Assembly: GCA_949316235.1 (NCBI GenBank)
Contig: OX438749.1
Coordinates: 14,216,914-14,280,913, forward strand
Length of the DNA: 64,000 bases
Reading direction: 5' to 3'
Source of the DNA: Oegoconia quadripuncta
Taxonomy: Eukaryota > Arthropoda > Insecta > Lepidoptera > Autostichidae
Shown: in pieces, positions 1 to 12,800 of the stretch
Layout of the letters: the number at the start of each line of letters is the position of its first letter
Numbering within the stretch: the stretch's first letter is position 1
Program-made: the position numbers and the translations under genes
The notes under the pieces: generated by a model
The model's input: only the letters and a program-made list of their open reading frames with translations
What the model was told of the DNA's origin: nothing
Databases searched by the model: none

Positions 1-120
1 CATAAATGACCATCCTAAAAGAGATAGGGAATGGGCTTTAAGAAAATCCGTACCTACCTGACGTCCAAGAAATACGACCAGAAAAAAAAAGAGGAGGACT
101 ACCTACAAAAAGAAATGAGA

Positions 121-415
121 TCCCATCAAAAACATAAAATGTACAAAAATGCCAAGTCTGACATCGCAATACTTCTGCCGAAAAAAGTTATGAGATCTCA
201 CGTCAAGGCAAGTCAGTTATTTTAATAAGCATGTCACTGTAGATGTGGCTAACGTAAATAATTAGGAATCAAATTACGATAAAGTTGCGAATTAAGTGCT
301 TCCATGCTTACTAAAATAACTGACTTGCCTTGACGTGAGATCTCATAACTTTTTTCGGCAGAATTATTGCGATGTGAGACTTGGCATTTTTGTACATTTT
401 ATGTTTTTGATGGGA
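121..415. repeat. Foldback element with ~113-bp inverted arms
   Basis: The left arm (121-233) and right arm (303-415) are near-perfect reverse complements separated by about 69 bp of AT-rich sequence. Both arms carry the segment TGAGATCTCACGTCAAGGCA or its complement. The short open frame at 31-225 is only the left arm read through and is not a gene. It is most simply a foldback or MITE-type element; no target duplication could be fixed. Confidence 0.85.
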
Positions 416-890
416 TAAATATGACCATTCTTGTTATCAATGGTGCAGACACAGAGTAGGTTTTCCAACCACCGAAAGAGCTCATATACTCATAGTGTCA
501 CGTAGTTGCTCTGGCAACGTGAAAAATAACGGCACTGTCAATTTTATCTCTGTACAATAAATGATCGGTATTTTAGGCTTGTCTTATATTGTGTTTCTTT
601 ACTGGATTTCTGACATCTGGCAACCGTAAAAATGGAAATTTGGAAACGCAAACGTACCCAGTAGAGAGAGTTCACCAGTCTCGTCGATAAAACAGAAAAT
701 GCCATTTTCGTTCGAGCGTTTCTGTGCTTCATACCTACCATAGAATGTACCTAGTATTTTATGTTTTTAAGTAGAATATTTTGTCTATTGATCTATGTAT
801 ATACCTATGTGTATGTAAATATATGAAATGTATTCACGTAGTTTGTATCTGCATCCCTATTTAATACCGCACAACCCACCTATTTCAAAT
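416..890. other. Intergenic or intronic, nothing recognised
   Basis: AT-rich sequence with only short random open frames. It may lie in an intron of the Dscam-like gene, whose upstream exons must be left of 3564. Confidence 0.5.
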
Positions 891-986
891 GTACTGTCCT
901 TATACCCAAAGGTTGCCTGGAAGAGATCGCTTTTAGTGATAAGGTCGTCAAATTGTACATTCTATTCTTACCACTTTTCTGAAACT

Positions 987-1407
987 TATGGCGTAGAGGC
1001 GCCAATAAGGGTTTCGACTCTAAATGAAAATCTCAGGGCACTGTTCATAAGTTTATTGGGCAAAACGTTAGAGAATGGGCACGTAAGCCAGTTATTCTTT
1101 AGTTTAGAGGTAGGTAATCCGCGAGCTCGTAGTGCGAGTGTAGTGTGATACGAGCGTGCAGCGTGCGTAGGTGTTCGTCGCGGACTCCCTGTGAGCGGGC
1201 GAGAAGGCCGGCTATTGGAAATGAGGTGCGAGGTCGCGGGGAAGGGTAAGGTGCGAGGTCGCGGGGAAGGGTATGGCGCGATGCCAGCGTATACGCACGA
1301 GATCACGCCACACTCACACTAGCATATCGCGCTGGTATGCAACCGCGAGAGGCCCGCTTCGGTAGGACTCGGACAGGCTCGTGTTGCCTGGTGTTCCGGT
1401 TTGCTAT
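987..1407. mobile_element. Unidentified GC-rich insertion in a LINE tail
   Basis: This block interrupts the repeat at 890-1484. The host sequence AAACT appears at both edges (982-986 and 1408-1412), consistent with a 5-bp target duplication. The insert is far richer in G and C than its surroundings and contains a 24-bp unit (GGTGCGAGGTCGCGGGGAAG plus four bases) twice in tandem at 1225-1273. It does not begin TG and end CA like a typical solo LTR, and no protein is recognisable. Confidence 0.5.
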
Positions 1408-1445
1408 AAACTGTATTTTCTTATCTGTTGTGCAATAAAGTGTAT

Positions 1446-1484
1446 TTGTATTGTATTGTATTGTATTGTATTGTATTGTATTGT
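1446..1484. repeat. TGTAT pentanucleotide microsatellite
   Basis: About seven copies of GTATT/TGTAT form the tail of the LINE-type repeat. The same tail is much shorter in the copy at 18238-18255. Confidence 0.9.
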
Positions 1485-1501
1485 ACCTACCTAAGATAAT
1501 T

Positions 1502-1580
1502 TAGTCCTTTTCGATTAACAAAGTTAAGCAAAGTCCACAGATTGTTGAGTTATTGCCATTTTCATGCTGTGCCTGAACAT
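1502..1580 (+). repeat. 5S-rRNA-like repeat unit
   Basis: It contains AAGTTAAGCAAAGTC (1521-1535), matching the conserved internal promoter segment of 5S rRNA except for one base. Related units occur at 2462-2800. It is far from a complete 5S gene and is probably a 5S-derived dispersed repeat. Confidence 0.4.
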
Positions 1581-2460
1581 TAACCAGCAAAAAATTATTT
1601 GTCAATGATTTACAACTTTCTCAATTGTAAAATTTGACAACAGGGAAACTTAAAAGTTTATAGCACACTCGATTAATTATACAAATAAAAAATAATAACG
1701 TACCTACTAGATACCATAATCGAAAAAATACTGACTAGGTAATTCTTTTATTTATTCCAGTTTTTTATCGATTGACTGGTTATTCTTAATATCTACATTG
1801 CTGCTACATTAAATAACTTGCAATTAGGTACCTACATACAAAGTAGATTGACTGAATTAGCATACATTATACAAAGTTTACAATAAATACTTATCCCTAC
1901 TAAATGCGGTCCGCTTGTTGCACCCGCGCACCCTGACGACAGGCCCCGATCCCTTTGATTGCGCCGACCGTCAAGGTCATGCGCCAGAGCCGAAAAAACT
2001 AAATAATGTAGATATACCTACTTTCTGTCTGCGACAACTAGTCCGAGTGCGTTCGCTCGCACTTGATATTTTTTAGTACCTAATCTGGGGTGTTATGTTA
2101 CGTGGTGTGTCATGCTCTCGGCTGAACCTTGTCGTTTTTGATTTTTTAACATCGAAATTAAATAAAACACGCATTCGCATCGTTTCAAAATTGATATAAC
2201 AAACAATTGTAGTCTTTGATAACAAATAAATCTTGTCCGACGGTACCCTTAAATTTAATGTTTACGAAAAAAAGATAATACTTTCTGATAGAGACTTCCA
2301 ATATATCAGGAGTAAAATCACAGTATTAGACGGAAAATAACAATTAGGGTTCATTGGCAATTGCTTTCCACAAAATTTCGACATTCGGACAAAGACGTTC
2401 GATGGGTTTGATGCCTGATTAAATCAAAAGTTTTGGAGATTTCTTTGTACCAACAAAATG
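1581..2460. other. Non-coding, no feature recognised
   Basis: AT-rich, with a short GC-rich patch near 1911-1992. No splice-bounded open frame resembling an Ig or FN3 exon was found. Confidence 0.4.
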
Positions 2461-2461
2461 T

Positions 2462-2800
2462 CGCTTTCGATTAGCGCAGTTGTTTTGGATCATTGAAGTT
2501 AAGCAACGTCTATGGATTGTTGGGCACTATTGCCGTTTTCATGTCCCTTAATTCGGAAGATGTATTTTAATAGTCGTTTTCAATTAGCGAAGTCGTGGTC
2601 GATTAGTAAAGTTAAGCAACATCCATGGCCGGTGGCCACTATTTCGATTCTCATCCGAGCGTTTCAGTGGATTCACAGGATGTACTTAGGTTACTTTGTC
2701 ATTAATCGCACCGACCGATGAGTGACTGACCACTATTTCTATTTTCATGCGAGTGGTCTCCATAATTCGGAGGTTGTACCGTTATTGGATGTAGCGACAT
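2462..2800 (+). repeat. Three degenerate tandem units with 5S-like core
   Basis: Units near 2462-2575, 2575-2700 and 2703-2795 share GTTAAGCAAC-TCCATGG, GGTGG-CACTATT and TTTTCATGCGAG-like blocks. AAGTTAAGCAACGTC is at 2496-2510 and AAGTTAAGCAACATC at 2609-2623. The second exactly matches a 15-base stretch of 5S rRNA as I remember it. The region downstream of the match also loosely follows the 5S order. A 5S-derived SINE or decayed pseudogene series is the best reading. Confidence 0.4.
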
Positions 2801-3012
2801 CTATGCGGGCCTTCGGTCTATTATTGACAGAGAGATAGCGACATCTAGTTTCTCATATGTAACATAACCTAAGCAACGTGACTAGGGGTCGTGTTAGTTC
2901 CATTTCTTGCCACTGTCGCTGTACTCGGGCGACTTAGGACGGCAACAACTTTTGTAAGGAGGTTGCCCAGACATGGTACTATATTAATTCTGTGCCTCTG
3001 GTGTACTCACAA

Positions 3013-3216
3013 TCTAACTAATATTACAAATGCGGAAGTTTGGATGTTTGTTTGTTTGTTTGTTTGTTGCACAATCACGGCGGAACGGCTGAACGGATTT
3101 GCATGGAATTTGGTACAAACGTAGAACATACCCTGGATTAAAACATAGAATATATTTTATCACGATAAAGTAGGTAGTTTTCCCGCGAGATAAAAATTCT
3201 AGTGTTTAATATTCAG
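3013..3216 (+). mobile_element. LEP1-like Helitron, 3' end missing
   Basis: It begins TCTAACTAATATTACAAATG, runs through a TTTG simple repeat and the block AATCACGGCGGAACGG, and reaches the CCCGCGAGATAAA region, where it stops before the usual CGAAGCCGCGGGCGGAAAG end. It is non-coding and non-autonomous. Confidence 0.75.
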
Positions 3217-3563
3217 TACCTATATCTACTAAAACGACGATCCCCCAGCCCCCAATACGGTCACCATAGCTTATGTGAATACGTCACAAAAAAAAATAGT
3301 ATATAAGTACCCTCTGAAAGAACAAAGTGAAATATCGATCGTCGAGTACGTGAGTGTTTAATAATTTTGACACGTAGACACCTAATAAAAATGAGAAAAC
3401 GTGCATCCTGTCCTAATATTCCAGTTCTTAAATGGTAATAAGTCCGTACCGTAATATAAAGTCAAGTTAAAACGGTTAGTTATGCAAAACGTCACTCCCT
3501 TCATAATAATTTATAATAATTATATTTTTGCTGGAAATAAAATTGTAATTATAATATTTGTAG

Positions 3564-3810
3564 CCACCACCGAGAGAGACATGGCATGGAACTTTGTTAG
3601 GGTATACCATTCGATGGTGGGAAGTCTCTGAAGAAGGGAAGGGGGGTAATGAGACTCCAGGATCGGAGAGTGGAGCTAGTGCCGATGCCACCAGTACTAC
3701 CTTGAGGGGTTTGAAGGCTGCTACGAGGTATGGGATCACAGTGAGAGCATATAACGCTGCTGGTACTGGACCACTGTCGCCTCCGCATTACCGCCATACT
3801 TTGGAGTCTG
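3564..3810 (+). CDS. Dscam-like exon: C-terminal part of an FN3 domain
   Basis: The exon follows TTTGTAG and ends before GTGAGTAG, leaving one base of a codon. It reads PPPRETWHGTLLGYTIRWWE near its start and ATRYGITVRAYNAAGTGPLS near its end, the typical latter two thirds of an FN3 domain. The preceding exon, carrying the first strands of this domain, is not in the window. Confidence 0.88.
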
Positions 3811-6800
3811 GTGAGTAGAAGTGTTTTTAAGTGTTCTTTGCCTTTAGATAATAAGATTCCACTTCCAGCCCCATTACTAATTTAATACAACAATTTCTAA
3901 ATCTCAGGTTTCAGAAGGGTTGTCGATTATCTCTAAACTTCCTAAAATTGTCCATAGCTTTTACACCTAATAGACAAAGTCCATGTTAGGTTTAGTTCCT
4001 ATCCTTAGTATCCTATTTGAGCGAGTACTCTCCAGTTATCGTACATAATATTATTGTATATTTGAATGAAAATACAAGTTAACAAATTAATCTAACTGTT
4101 GTTGTAACTCTGCGTTAGGATTGGTTGATATTTTCGCATTTCTAATTGAAAGAAAATCCTTCACGTTTTCTATATTAACGGTATAAACTATCTCGTGCTC
4201 AAATTAATACAGATTGAGATTTATTAATCTTGTAATAAAAAAATCTGTTTCCGAAGTTTAATAAAAGAATCTGAACCTTTAATAAGGCACTAAGGTCTGT
4301 CACCACGCTGCACAAATAAATTCCCACAGTTATCGACGGAAAGCGGCGATCGTAAATTTTCCCATCAAAATGCAAAATGGCTTAATTGAAGCGTGGCCTT
4401 TTCGATCTAGGTCAAACGATACTCTTTTCCTGTATAGATCAAAAACGACAATCTAATTTTAAACTGCAACATTCTAACATTGGCTTATAATCAAATTGGA
4501 GAATTCAAATAAAATGGAAAATAGCTTTCAGTTTGTCTACTCTCGATTTAACTTCAGAATAAATTAATTTAAAGTTACAAGTTAATATACCCTTAAACAA
4601 CTCTAGAATTTTATCTATTGTATTACTTCTCTTTAATCGCATTTAATTTTTATGGATATTCAATAGAAACATTATGTAATCTCTAAAAATCTTTTGTATT
4701 TACAGCACTCCTTTATACTTGTCGTAAAAACTTCGAAAATATCAAAACTTCGAACACAATATATCACAAAGTCATTAACTGTGACGTAATCACACGTCAC
4801 AATAAGCAAGATGTATCCTTACGACCTACGAAGTAATCAAATTGCGAGGCCTGTACTTGGGGGGGAAAGCATTGGAATTTAATAGCTATTTTTTAACATT
4901 TAGCACCAACCGGCGCTCCAGAAGGGTTAACGTGTATATCAAGTAGTTCGACATCGTTGAGAGCTTCATGGCAGCCACCGGCTGCTGATACTAGAGGAGG
5001 TCTAATTACTCATTATACACTGCAGTATACCAGACGTGATACTGATCCCTTGCTTCCCAGCCAAGATGCGTATCTTCGAGTTCAAGTGAGTTGTCACTAA
5101 AGTTTATATCAGAGTCGTTGGTTGGCTTACACGTATTTATTCTTGAAATAATAAGAACAGGTAGTTATACTTTAAAAAATCAATTTGAGATTAGAGAAGT
5201 TGTGTGATATAGTATGTCGTAAGTATTCAACGCTATATAGGACACAATTTAATGCCCAAAAAAATCTGAAAGTTATCTTTCATCGGTATAATTAATTTAG
5301 ATTTATAATAGAGAGAAATAAATATTTCAGAGATAAAACAATGAAACTCAAACTTTGCAAGGCAAATTATAGATATTAGTTATCGGAAAATATTTGACAT
5401 AATTAAATAAATAAATATCCTTGGACATACACACAGCGCCATCTAGTTCCACTTTAAGCAACTATAGGCTTGTGTTGTGGATACCAGATGATTGATATAC
5501 TACATAAATACATATTTTTTTTGTAAATAAATACTTATTATAAATGAAAACATCCATATCTCGGGTATATACACGTGTCCGTATTCATCATGCAAACATA
5601 TGCCCCTTGCGGGATTCGAACCCGCGACATTTTTGGTATAGTGGTCAGAGTTTCTAACCACTACACCGAAGGTCGACAGGTAATTTATTCATCAACAGGG
5701 TGAAGAAGCCACTGTATCGCGTCTAACATCGTATGCAGAGTATGAAATAAGGGTCCGAGCACATAACGCAGCTGGAGAAGGCTCGTTATCAACTCCTCAG
5801 ATGTGTCGAACAGATGAAGATGGTTAGTCTGACATGAAACAAAGATGTATACTTTAACAATATAAGGTTAAGAACTCGCATGTGGTAGTAATATGTTTGA
5901 ATAGTCATTTGATATTAACCAAATAATAATTTATTTTCAGCTAATGTAGGAAACGGTCTTAGATATGTAGGATTTCCAACCTAACGATTTCCAACCTAAA
6001 GATTTCCACTTTTGCTGACATCTAATTTGAAATTTGACAGTTTCAGAGATTTATATAATTTCTTTTTAACTGACTTGCCCATATTTGTACTAATTATGCT
6101 TATTTAGTGAACGAATGTGACTTTAATCGTTAGGTATTGTTTGTTTACTCAGTACCAAGTGCGCCTGGTGGGATGAAATTGATTGCCCTCAGTGAAAGGT
6201 CATTAAGAGCATCATGGCTTCCACCACCGGAACCAAATGGAAGACTGACACATTACACCCTTTACGTTAAAGATTTATCAGGGTAAGTCAAGTTTCTAGC
6301 GATAAATTTAAATAAGTGTATATGATAGAATAATTGTAATCCACAGCGTTTTACCCCGTTCGTAGGTTACAAGACCCAAATATAACTCGTGTAAATACAT
6401 GTTCAGAGGGTGAGGGTAATGTGGAGTGCATGAGGCAACTTCGCGGTCTCCGAGCTGGCAGGACATACGAAGCTTGGGTTCGTGGCGCCACTTCAGTTGG
6501 GGATGGACCGCCGTCTTCTGCCGTTGCTTGTCAAACAAGTGCATTGGGTACAACTTTGTATTGATAATTGCGACATTACACATTTTGTCCTACGTTAGAG
6601 AAACTAAGTTTCTTTAATTATAAAAGACAGCCTGTTGAACAATGAAATTAGTTATATCCATGGAATATGTAATATATTTTATAAGTTTCCAGGCTGTTGA
6701 GTTGCAAATATAAAAGATGAATGTGAGATTTACTGGTTGCCACGTTGGGTGCCAATAATTATATACTCTTTTTTTTTTAATTTCTGTAATTGTTAAGTAT

Positions 6801-9800
6801 CAAAACAAAAGATGTTTTTAGCCCCGGCGCGGATTTCTTCTTTCGGTGGAGTTACCGTTGGGGCTGCAGGAGGTTCGTTGTTCCTCCGCTGTGTTGTGGG
6901 GGGAGCGCCACCCCCGGCAAAGAGATGGTTACGAGCCGGCACCCCTTTGCATATGCGACCTCCATTTCATCTCGATGGAGATGCTCTACTGATAAGAGGT
7001 GATGATCATAAAATTTTGAAAAACAATTAAATTTATGTAGCACTTGATTCTACGGTCTGTTTTTGTACAGGTTTAGAATTAACGCATGCTGACAACTACA
7101 CATGTGTGGCAGAGAATCCACATGGATCAGATTCTGCTACTTGGCGAGTGGTAGTATTGCGGCCACCGACCCCACCCAGTTTAGCGTTGTTAGAAGCAAG
7201 ACCAAGGGAATTGGAGTTGGAATTGCGACCTACAACAAGGTCACCTGGTCATGCTTTGCCTAAAGCCTATACTCTGCATTGGAGACTTGCTGCACCAGAG
7301 GTATGTTCATTTTACGGTTACTTAGTAGACGGCTGAGTGCACTTCACTTTCGGCCTCATCTTTATTTAACATCAGATGTGATTGAGGCAAGCACTAACCC
7401 TTTGTGCATAAAAAACTTATTGTCTGCTTAAATTCTAAAAAACATTGCTTCTAATATTAAAATCTTTTAGGGGGAATGGCGTATACAAGCAGCTAACCCA
7501 GGTCCTGTCATACTGACAGGACTTAGATGTGGCTCAGCTTATCGAGCATATGGGTCAGCTGGTGGACCTCCAGGTTCAGAGATAACAGTGAGAACCTCAG
7601 GAGGTCCTCCTATTGCCCCTCCTGACGCGAGGTGGATCAAGGCTAACGCGACCCATGCGATCTTTGATACCACTGCTTGGAGTGATGGTGGCTGTGGACC
7701 TGTTGCTTTGAAGATTGAATGGGCAGGTACAGGAGTAGCTGGTGCTAGAGACGTGCCTGCCGGTGGAGAAGTTATTTTAGGTGGTAAGTAGTTATCCACT
7801 TATTTTTTAGATTTAAATTGAGACAATGCCCGTTAGATACAATCCTATTTTTAATTATACTAATAATAACTTAAACTGCAATGTTATATCCGTAGTTTTT
7901 GATAATAAGAAGAAAACATCAAATTCTTGAGTCAAACCTATTGAACTATTTTAATTTCTTAGGTTTAACACCTGGGTCAAGATATCGTGTCGCTGCTCGC
8001 GCGTCAAACGAAGCGAGCTGGACGAGAGAGGTTTATGAATTTACCACAATGCCCTCTGAAGGGGACTTCACTGAAGAAGTGGACGCTCCATTTCCAGCAA
8101 CTGCTGGGGAGCTGGCTCTACTGCTGGCACTGTGTGCCGCACTGTCGTTGGCTGCGCTAACAATTTTAGCAATACTCCTAAGACGAAAGAGGTAAGTTCT
8201 GTTATGTAAGATACATGAAGAATGACAATTTGAGAAGTGCACAAAGTAAAAAACAAGTAGGAGGAGTTCGGACTTGATTAGGTGGCAGAGATGCTCCACA
8301 TAGCAAAAATCATTTTAAATTTCACGCTATCAGGTTCGCTAATAGGTTGCAGCACGCGCGCTCATTGGTTGTCACATACGTGGCTCCATATTGGCGGTCA
8401 TTGCGCAAGTGAAAAAAAGACGTTTTTTATTTTTCTTTACTGCGTTAAATATTATGATACGTAATGACTTTCTTATTAGTTTAATTATTGTATTAAAGTA
8501 GTTTTAAGATCCTAGCTAGTAGGTACTGAATCCATGTCGTTTCAGTACTAAATAAAAATCACAATATGAAATTAATAAATTACTCGTATTGAATTCCGTG
8601 ATGATAGGTTTGCCTGGATGAGATCTCAGTTAGCGATAATTTTGTATAAATTTGTAGTTTCTATAGGATATAATAATAATAATACATTTTTATGCTTTTT
8701 ATTGTAATAATAATAATAAATTAATATGTATGTTATTTAAGCAATAAAGCGTGTTTGATTTGATAAATATTAGTTATAATACCAACCGGTTGTGAATGTT
8801 TGTTTCGTATTCATAATAATTTTTCTGTTTGAACGTTACAAGAGATATTGACGTAATCATTTCAATGTCGTTGCCTTTAATCTGTGGGTGAGGGTGGTGA
8901 TCAGGATAATGTCTCAAATCTAACAGACACAATTTCGCAACTCCGATTGTAACCCCATTGGGACCACCTGTAATCTTCGTACCTAACAGTAGGAGATTGT
9001 AATTATACTTTGCCAAGTTCAAACCGTGTTTCTAGGTTTAGATGTTGCGAAACTTTAATGGAAGTTTTAAGATGTTCAATTAGTATTTATTGAAGTGAAA
9101 CAACCGTTTGCTGGAATAAGACTGATTTATTATCTCTTGCGTACTTTATTAGTAGGTACCCACATTTACATACAACATCCTTCCCGTTACAAAATAAAGA
9201 AACTTAAAATTAACTTAGTATGTGTGATAGAACAATAACTATGATATAAAACTAGGCTAATTTAATTAACTTATAACTAAGCATTATGAGGAGTCAGCAT
9301 CGGTAGGTACTTATGAGATTATTTATTTACGAAGTAAGTATTCTATACCTCTACGAGCCCTGCTTTTTGCTTCCCTGGACGTACGACGTCGTAAGCACAT
9401 CGTTGTCGGCGAAGAGTGCGGTTCCCCCGTGTACTCACTAGTATCCCCTGCGTCTGTCGTTGACTGTGAAGTAGGCGGTGAGTCATCCGGACTCATGCTG
9501 CCTCGAGCCTCCATAAAAGATTCATCACCTATATCTTCTGTATTCTCACATTCATCGTCATCCGACTGCTTTCTCACTGGGGATGTCGAGGGTGAACGGT
9601 TATAGTATTTAAAGTCAATCATCTCATTACATTCATCTACTTTCTCTCTACTTTCTTTCGGTTCCTGAATTTGTATGATATGCCGCCTGTTACGTCTAAA
9701 TATCCTACCCAATTTATCAGCAAGGAAGTACGACCTTGGCTGTGGAGCCTTGGATTTGACATACATGTTACGTCTATTCCCTCCATCAGCTACGACGACA

Positions 9801-12800
9801 GTTTCACCCGGTTGCAACTCCGGTAATTTGTTACGTGAATGCGCATCATAATACGCTTTTGTTATTTCACGATTACGAGTTATGTTTAAATAGTCTTTTG
9901 TGTTATCGCGTTCGGGGCGTAATTTCGTAGTATGTATAGGTAGTCTGGTGTTTAATCTACGACCCATCAGCAACTGTGCTGGTGAACTTATCCCCTCTCT
10001 CGGCGTGGTTCTGAAATTTAATAAACCTAAATGATAATCGGACCCGGAGCTGTCCGCTTTCTTTATAATGTTTTTAATTGTTCTGACGGCCCTCTCACTC
10101 AGGCCGTTTGATTGCGGATAATTGGGTGAGCTCGTGGTGTGTGTAAAACCCCATTCGTTACTGAATTTAGTAAACTCTTTTGACGCATACGCTGGTCCGT
10201 TATCTGTTACCAGCTCAGACGGAATACCATGTCTGGAAAACTGTTCTTTCATTGCTGCTATGACAGCCTTGGATCCAATACTGTTTAATTTATTTACCTC
10301 GATGAAGTTTGAAAAATAGTCCACTAATATTAAATAATATTTTTTTCCGTACTCGCATATGTCGGAACCAACTTTAGCCCAAGGTAGTTCCGGCACATGG
10401 TGCGGCACCATGGGCTCGCGAGCTGGGCGCGCGGCGTGCTCGGCGCACGCGCGACACGTGCGCACCGCGCGTTCTATGTCCCGCGACATGCCGCACCAGA
10501 ACATTACGTCGCGTGCATGGCGCTTACTCCGCTCGATGCCCTGATGACCCTGGTGTACTCTCTCTATCATGTCACGTCGAAGGTTCGTGGGAATGTATAC
10601 TAGGTTATCTTTTAATATTACTCCATCAATATATTCTAAAGATTCTCTATGCGCCCAATGCTGTCGTACACATGGGTCCGCATCACATTTATTATCAGGC
10701 CACCCTTCTCTAATGTATCTTACCAACATGTTACATTCATTGTCGACTGCTGATGCTTCTCTGACAGACTTCAATCTGTCCACACTAAATCGGACATTTT
10801 CTAATACGAAACACGACTGTTCCTCTAACTCTATGGATACCTTATCGTGCATTAACTCTGGCAATGCAGCTCTTGATAAAGCGTCAGCAACATACATGTA
10901 TTTACCTGGTTTATATATAACTGTAAAGCTGTACCTTTGAGTGCGCAGCATCATCCTCTGTAGACGAGCCGGTACCGCATCTAGCGACTTTTTAAACAGA
11001 GACTCTAACGGCTTGTGATCTGTCTCTATGGTTACATTACCTCGGCCATAGACGTATTGATGAAATCGCTCCAAAGCAAACACGATCGCTAACATCTCTT
11101 TTTCGATTTGTGCGTACCTGCGTTGTGTGTCTGTGAGGGTAAGCGAGGCGAATTCCACCGGGCGGCCCGCCTGCAGCAGCACGGCTCCCAGCGCCACCGA
11201 GCTGGCGTCCACCGACAGCAGCACGGGCTCTGTACCCGAGTACAGCGCTAGCACCGGCGCACTGCACAGCGCCGTCTTTAATTGCCCTACCACCGCGTCG
11301 TGAGTCGTATTCCAAGTCCATTCCATGTTTTTCTTTAGTAGACCTCTCAAAGGAGCGACGATATCTGAGTAGTGAGGAATGTATTTAGACAGGTAGTTTA
11401 CCATTCCCAGGAACCTCTCTAGTGCACTCCTGTCCTTAGGAGTCGGCATATTCTCGATGGCTTTTAATTTATTTCTATCAATTTGCATACCCTTTGCATT
11501 AAATGTGTGACCTAAGTAAGTCACCTCCTCGACGCAAAATTGACACTTTTCCTTGTTGAAACGTATACCTACTTCCCGAGCCCTATCCAGCAATTTTTTT
11601 AAGCGCGCGTCATGTTCCTCTACTGTACTACCATATACGATTATGTCATCGACGAACGAATCTACTCCTTCTAGATCTTCTAGTATTTGTCGAACTCTTG
11701 CATGAAAAACTTCTGATGCCGAATTTATGCCGAAGGGTAATCTTAAGAACTGATATCTCCCAAATGGTGTTCCGAAGGTGCATAAATCGGCACTCTCATC
11801 GTCTATTTGGACCATCCAAAATCCTGATTTGGCATCAAGCTTACTGAAAAATCGAGCACCCTGTAGTTTAGTCGCGATTTCCATCAGAGTCGGAAGAGGG
11901 TAGTGAGAGCGACGTATGACGCGATTTAATGGTCGCGGGTCCAGGCAGACGCGTATTTCCCCATTTCTCTTGGCAGCTAGTACAATCGCATTAACCCAGG
12001 GTGTCGGGTGGCTTACCTTTCTAATTACACCTAAATGTACCATTTGGTTTAAAGTACTTAATAATTGGTTCCTGACACCAATTGGTATTTTTCTCACAGG
12101 ACAAACAGTAGGGCTCGCATCTTTTTCTAACACAATTTTATATTTGCCGGGCAACTTTCCCAGACCTTGAAATAAATCAGTATAATCATCAGTAAATGAA
12201 AAAATTCTCCTAATTAATCCTAAGTCCTCACATGCATATTTACCTAGAATATTTTGGCACTGATTTTCAGTAATCACAAATGAAATTGGATAATTTTTAC
12301 TTTTATATACCCAAGATATAACACATGTGCCCACAACAGGGATTAAGTTACCGCAAAAAGACTGGGCTTTGATACAATTTGGTTCAATAAAAGATTGATT
12401 ATACCCTAATTTCTTAAAATTTGCTAAAGAAATCACATTTAAATCTGACCCTGTATCTAATTTAAAATTTACTTTTATTCCATTGCAGGCTAAATATAAT
12501 GATTCATACCACTTACTCTGTTCAAGTCCGTTACCCGATTGTCTTTCCAAAGTCGCAACATAGAACAAGCTGTCGTCCTCTTCCTCGCACAGTTCGTACA
12601 CTTTCCTACTACTATTTTTCACTGGACACATATTTTTAAAATGACCCCGGCCGTCACATACGAAACACTTAGCATATTTTGCCGGACACTGCAATCCTCC
12701 GTCACAGCGTAAATAACCGCATGCTGCGCATTGTTTCGTCGTCGCACCCGGGGCGCCGCCGACCGCCCGCTCGCGGCGGCCGCCAGCGGGGCCGGCGCCA

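Larger units (their letters stand above)
890..1484 (+). repeat. LINE 3'-tail repeat, interrupted
   Basis: The segment beginning CCAAAGGTTGCCTGGAAGAG (near 907) and ending in a TGTAT run belongs to a dispersed family seen again near 17880, 19440, 40070 (minus), 54030 (minus) and 60590. The core reads GATCGCTTTTAGTGATAAGG, followed by ACTGTATTTTC and CAATAAAGTGTATTTGTA. In this copy a 421-bp block (987-1407) separates the two halves. The AATAAA near the end and the simple-repeat tail suggest the 3' end of a LINE. The family name is not certain. Confidence 0.7.

Noticed and set aside
31..225. 64-codon open frame
   Set aside because: It overlaps the left arm of an inverted repeat and has no family resemblance.
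828..1148. 106-codon open frames on both strands
   Set aside because: They run across the boundary of a LINE tail and an unidentified insertion; both are chance frames.
3290..3370. TATA-like promoter (AGTATATAAGTACC) with a short ATG frame downstream
   Set aside because: Only a short frame (MRKRASCPNIPVLKW) follows, no known element or gene was recognised, and the site lies inside the Dscam-like gene region.
5598..5680. tRNA gene on the minus strand
   Set aside because: Box A and B are present but no acceptor or anticodon pairing is evident, and identical heads occur in several SINEs.
5941..5975. Possible extra Dscam-like exon after TTATTTTCAG
   Set aside because: The frame closes quickly (CTAATGTAG) and the exons at 5699-5822 and 6153-6282 already join in phase.
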